Source of the DNA: Nanobdellota archaeon
GTDB taxonomy: Archaea > Nanobdellota > Nanobdellia > Parvarchaeales > Parvarchaeaceae
Reading direction: 5' to 3'
Length of the DNA: 32,982 bases
Assembly (NCBI GenBank): GCA_021836125.1
Contig: JAKBJF010000009.1
Location: forward strand, 1-32,982
Every line of letters begins with the position of its first letter. Position 1 is the first letter of the stretch. The notes beneath the pieces were generated by a model. It worked only from the letters and a program-made list of their open reading frames with translations. It ran no database searches and was not told the origin of the DNA. This document shows positions 31,675-32,982 of this stretch, one piece after another. Position numbers and translations under genes: made by a program.

Positions 31675-32821
31675 TGCGGTCTTCAAGGCCGGAAACGATG
31701 TTCATATAGTTTACATATGCTGTGTATGGTGAATCGTACGCATTGAAATACTTGTGTATGTCTCCGTCAGCGAACCACTTCGTGCACATATAATAAAAAT
31801 TATCAGATGTTTGCAGTATTCTCCAGTCTCTTATAAGTTCCTCATTGTTAGAAGACAATACATCATTTCTCATTTTCTTTATCTTTTCGAAAGCGGCATC
31901 TTGCATCTTATTACCTAACCATGCCGACACGTCGCGATCTACGTCTGCCCACGAAAGAAGATAAGGAACATCTACGATACCGACGCTTTTTAGCGAAGCG
32001 GTTTCGGATATTTTATTGAATCCGACGCCTCTTTTGATAAGCTCCGATGGCAGGTGTTTTAGGAATTCCAGTATGCCAGTCTCACGCCATTGATGTTCGC
32101 CGAAAGTTTCATAATCCATGAAAAGATTCACCGTTTCACCGTCAGAGCGAGATATCCAATCTGAATACTTGTCCGCAGTAAGAGGGAACTCTTTCCACTC
32201 TCTTGAGGAGAATCTAAATGATATATCGTCGCTTAGTCTGTAATTCCTTAATAGGACGTTTATCCCGCCGCTTGGCGGTGAATAAACATAATTAGGCGAT
32301 CTCCAGTCAAGTATCCTGTCCCACCCTTCCGCTATTATCCCTTTATAACCGAGTTTGGATACTACGTTCGCTATATCATTAGAATACATCGCTTCGGTGT
32401 TTCTGAATATTTTTGGCACAAAATTAAACTCTTTTTTTATCATATCCCTGTGCATTTTTATCTGCTCTGTAAATTCTTCTTTGTCTATAAGGTACGCCAA
32501 CGAATGATAGTAAGTCTCTTCAAGGATGTCTATGTTACCCGTGTCGAACAGTTCTTTGAACACATTAAGCGCATCTTCGTCGAACATCTTTGCCTGTTCT
32601 ACGAAAGTACCAGTAAAGGAGAAACTTAATTTTAATTCCGGGTGTTTCTTAACGAGTTCTATTAAGAGTTTTGTTGTCGGTAAATAACATTTGTTTTTTA
32701 CTCTATCAAATATTTCTCTATTTTTATGTATGTCTATTATCCCGTTTTTTTCATCAAAGCCAAAAGATCTTTTTAATCTAAAAGGTTGATGCACTTGAAA
32801 ATAAAGCGTTACATTAAGCAT
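31640..32821 (-). CDS. GH57 alpha-glucan hydrolase/transferase
   Basis: A 393-residue family GH57 enzyme (alpha-amylase, 4-alpha-glucanotransferase or branching-type). All five conserved regions can be seen: HQP (11-13), GNIDIL through YYHSL (95-108), FRNTE with nucleophile E143, MDYETFGEHQW with acid/base D236, and SWADVDRDVSAWLGN. The length is that of the short, single-domain alpha-amylase-like type, with no signal peptide, so it acts inside the cell. It pairs with the convergent GT3 glycogen synthase to build and degrade storage glucan. A TATA-like AATTTATAA (about 32847-32855) lies about 25 nt upstream and partly inside the inverted repeat. Confidence 0.9.
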   Translation of the reverse strand: MLNVTLYFQVHQPFRLKRSFGFDEKNGIIDIHKNREIFDRVKNKCYLPTTKLLIELVKKHPELKLSFSFTGTFVEQAKMFDEDALNVFKELFDTGNIDILEETYYHSLAYLIDKEEFTEQIKMHRDMIKKEFNFVPKIFRNTEAMYSNDIANVVSKLGYKGIIAEGWDRILDWRSPNYVYSPPSGGINVLLRNYRLSDDISFRFSSREWKEFPLTADKYSDWISRSDGETVNLFMDYETFGEHQWRETGILEFLKHLPSELIKRGVGFNKISETASLKSVGIVDVPYLLSWADVDRDVSAWLGNKMQDAAFEKIKKMRNDVLSSNNEELIRDWRILQTSDNFYYMCTKWFADGDIHKYFNAYDSPYTAYVNYMNIVSGLEDRIKLFRAQSHKL

Positions 32822-32848
32822 AAAATCGCATAGTCAGCGCAGCATTAT

Positions 32849-32982
32849 AAATTTTAATAGTATAAAAGAGCATGATTAATAATCAATTAGAAAAGATATT
32901 ATGAAAGATCAACAAAAAAATCAAGTCACAAAAATCTTTTTTAGGGATAAACCTTTCATGCTCTTTTATACTATTAAAATTT
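32849..32982. repeat. 27-bp perfect inverted repeat at window edge
   Basis: Arms at 32849-32875 and 32956-32982 are exact reverse complements (27 of 27), separated by 80 bp. The inner ends stop matching immediately. The outer end of the right arm is the last base of the window, so the true arm could be longer. Each arm contains a TATA-like GTATAAAAG. The left arm is in the GH57 promoter region and the right arm lies in the ORF that begins at 32901. This may be a real invertible or structural element, or the end of a contig at a repeated k-mer. Confidence 0.75.
32901..32982 (+). CDS. Partial ORF, possible winged-helix regulator N-terminus
   Basis: An open frame from ATG 32901 to the window end, 27 residues, MKDQQKNQVTKIFFRDKPFM then LFYTIKI. 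The KIFFRDKPxxLLYxIK pattern resembles the first helix of small archaeal winged-helix DNA-binding proteins, which is a weak match. A TATA-like GATTAATAATC lies about 20-27 nt upstream. The last nine codons are inside the inverted-repeat arm. The 3' end is missing, so neither the frame's length nor its function can be confirmed. Confidence 0.35.
   Translation, partial: MKDQQKNQVTKIFFRDKPFMLFYTIKI

Noticed and set aside
1-32982. CRISPR arrays, insertion sequences, replication origin
   Set aside because: No regular direct repeats, transposase or origin-type repeats were seen; only the right-edge inverted repeat is notable.

Overview
The window is archaeal. It encodes archaeal/eukaryotic-type information proteins: transcription factor B, aIF5B/IF2, Trm1, GINS, a Hef-type helicase, thermosome, Sm-like protein, ribosomal proteins eL15, eL33 (L35Ae) and eL37, and long-type tRNase Z. 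Most starts have an AT-rich TATA-like box 20-30 nt upstream and no Shine-Dalgarno, so leaderless transcription seems common. Genes are tightly packed and AT-rich, with ATA as the usual Ile codon. TAA, TGA and TAG all serve as stops, so the code is standard. The compact layout, shortened eL15, helicase-only Hef and many small membrane proteins fit a DPANN-type genome (Micrarchaeota/Parvarchaeota-like). That placement is inference; no phylogeny was run.

Layout. 1-5.5 kb: tRNase Z, an EF-Tu-like GTPase, two tandem nucleoside diphosphate kinases, a peroxiredoxin, and IF2. 5.5-7.6 kb: a ribbon-helix-helix/sugar nucleotidyltransferase fusion and a GT4 glycosyltransferase, with a candidate operator between them. 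7.8-10.2 kb: a large pilin-like surface protein with a DUF2341-type domain. 10.2-14.7 kb: DHH phosphoesterase, a 41-residue Cys-rich protein, a multi-pass membrane protein, a Nudix hydrolase, TFB and Trm1. 14.7-20 kb: eL33, a nucleotidyltransferase, a 586-residue unknown protein, a Hef-type helicase and a GINS subunit. 20.0-24.4 kb: nine consecutive minus-strand genes, all with an N-terminal class III (type IV pilin-like) membrane segment. Four of them carry Cys-rich ectodomains and five are 47-59-residue micro-proteins. 24.5-28.6 kb: eL15, another pilin-like protein, tRNA-Thr(CGU), a zinc-ribbon protein, a ParA/MinD ATPase, and a thermosome-LSm-eL37 operon. 28.7-32.8 kb: GalT-like protein, eukaryotic-type (GT3) glycogen synthase and a GH57 glucanase. 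The right edge holds a 27-bp perfect inverted repeat ending on the last base and the start of a possible winged-helix gene.

Together the genes cover translation and replication housekeeping, a storage-polysaccharide module and a large investment in surface proteins. The best candidate for an undescribed system is the 20.0-24.4 kb operon. Its four large ectodomains have 6, 26, 10 and 12 cysteines, all even, and three of its micro-genes are chained through identical 8-nt ATGGATAA overlaps. No pilus motor ATPase, platform protein or prepilin peptidase is visible in the window.
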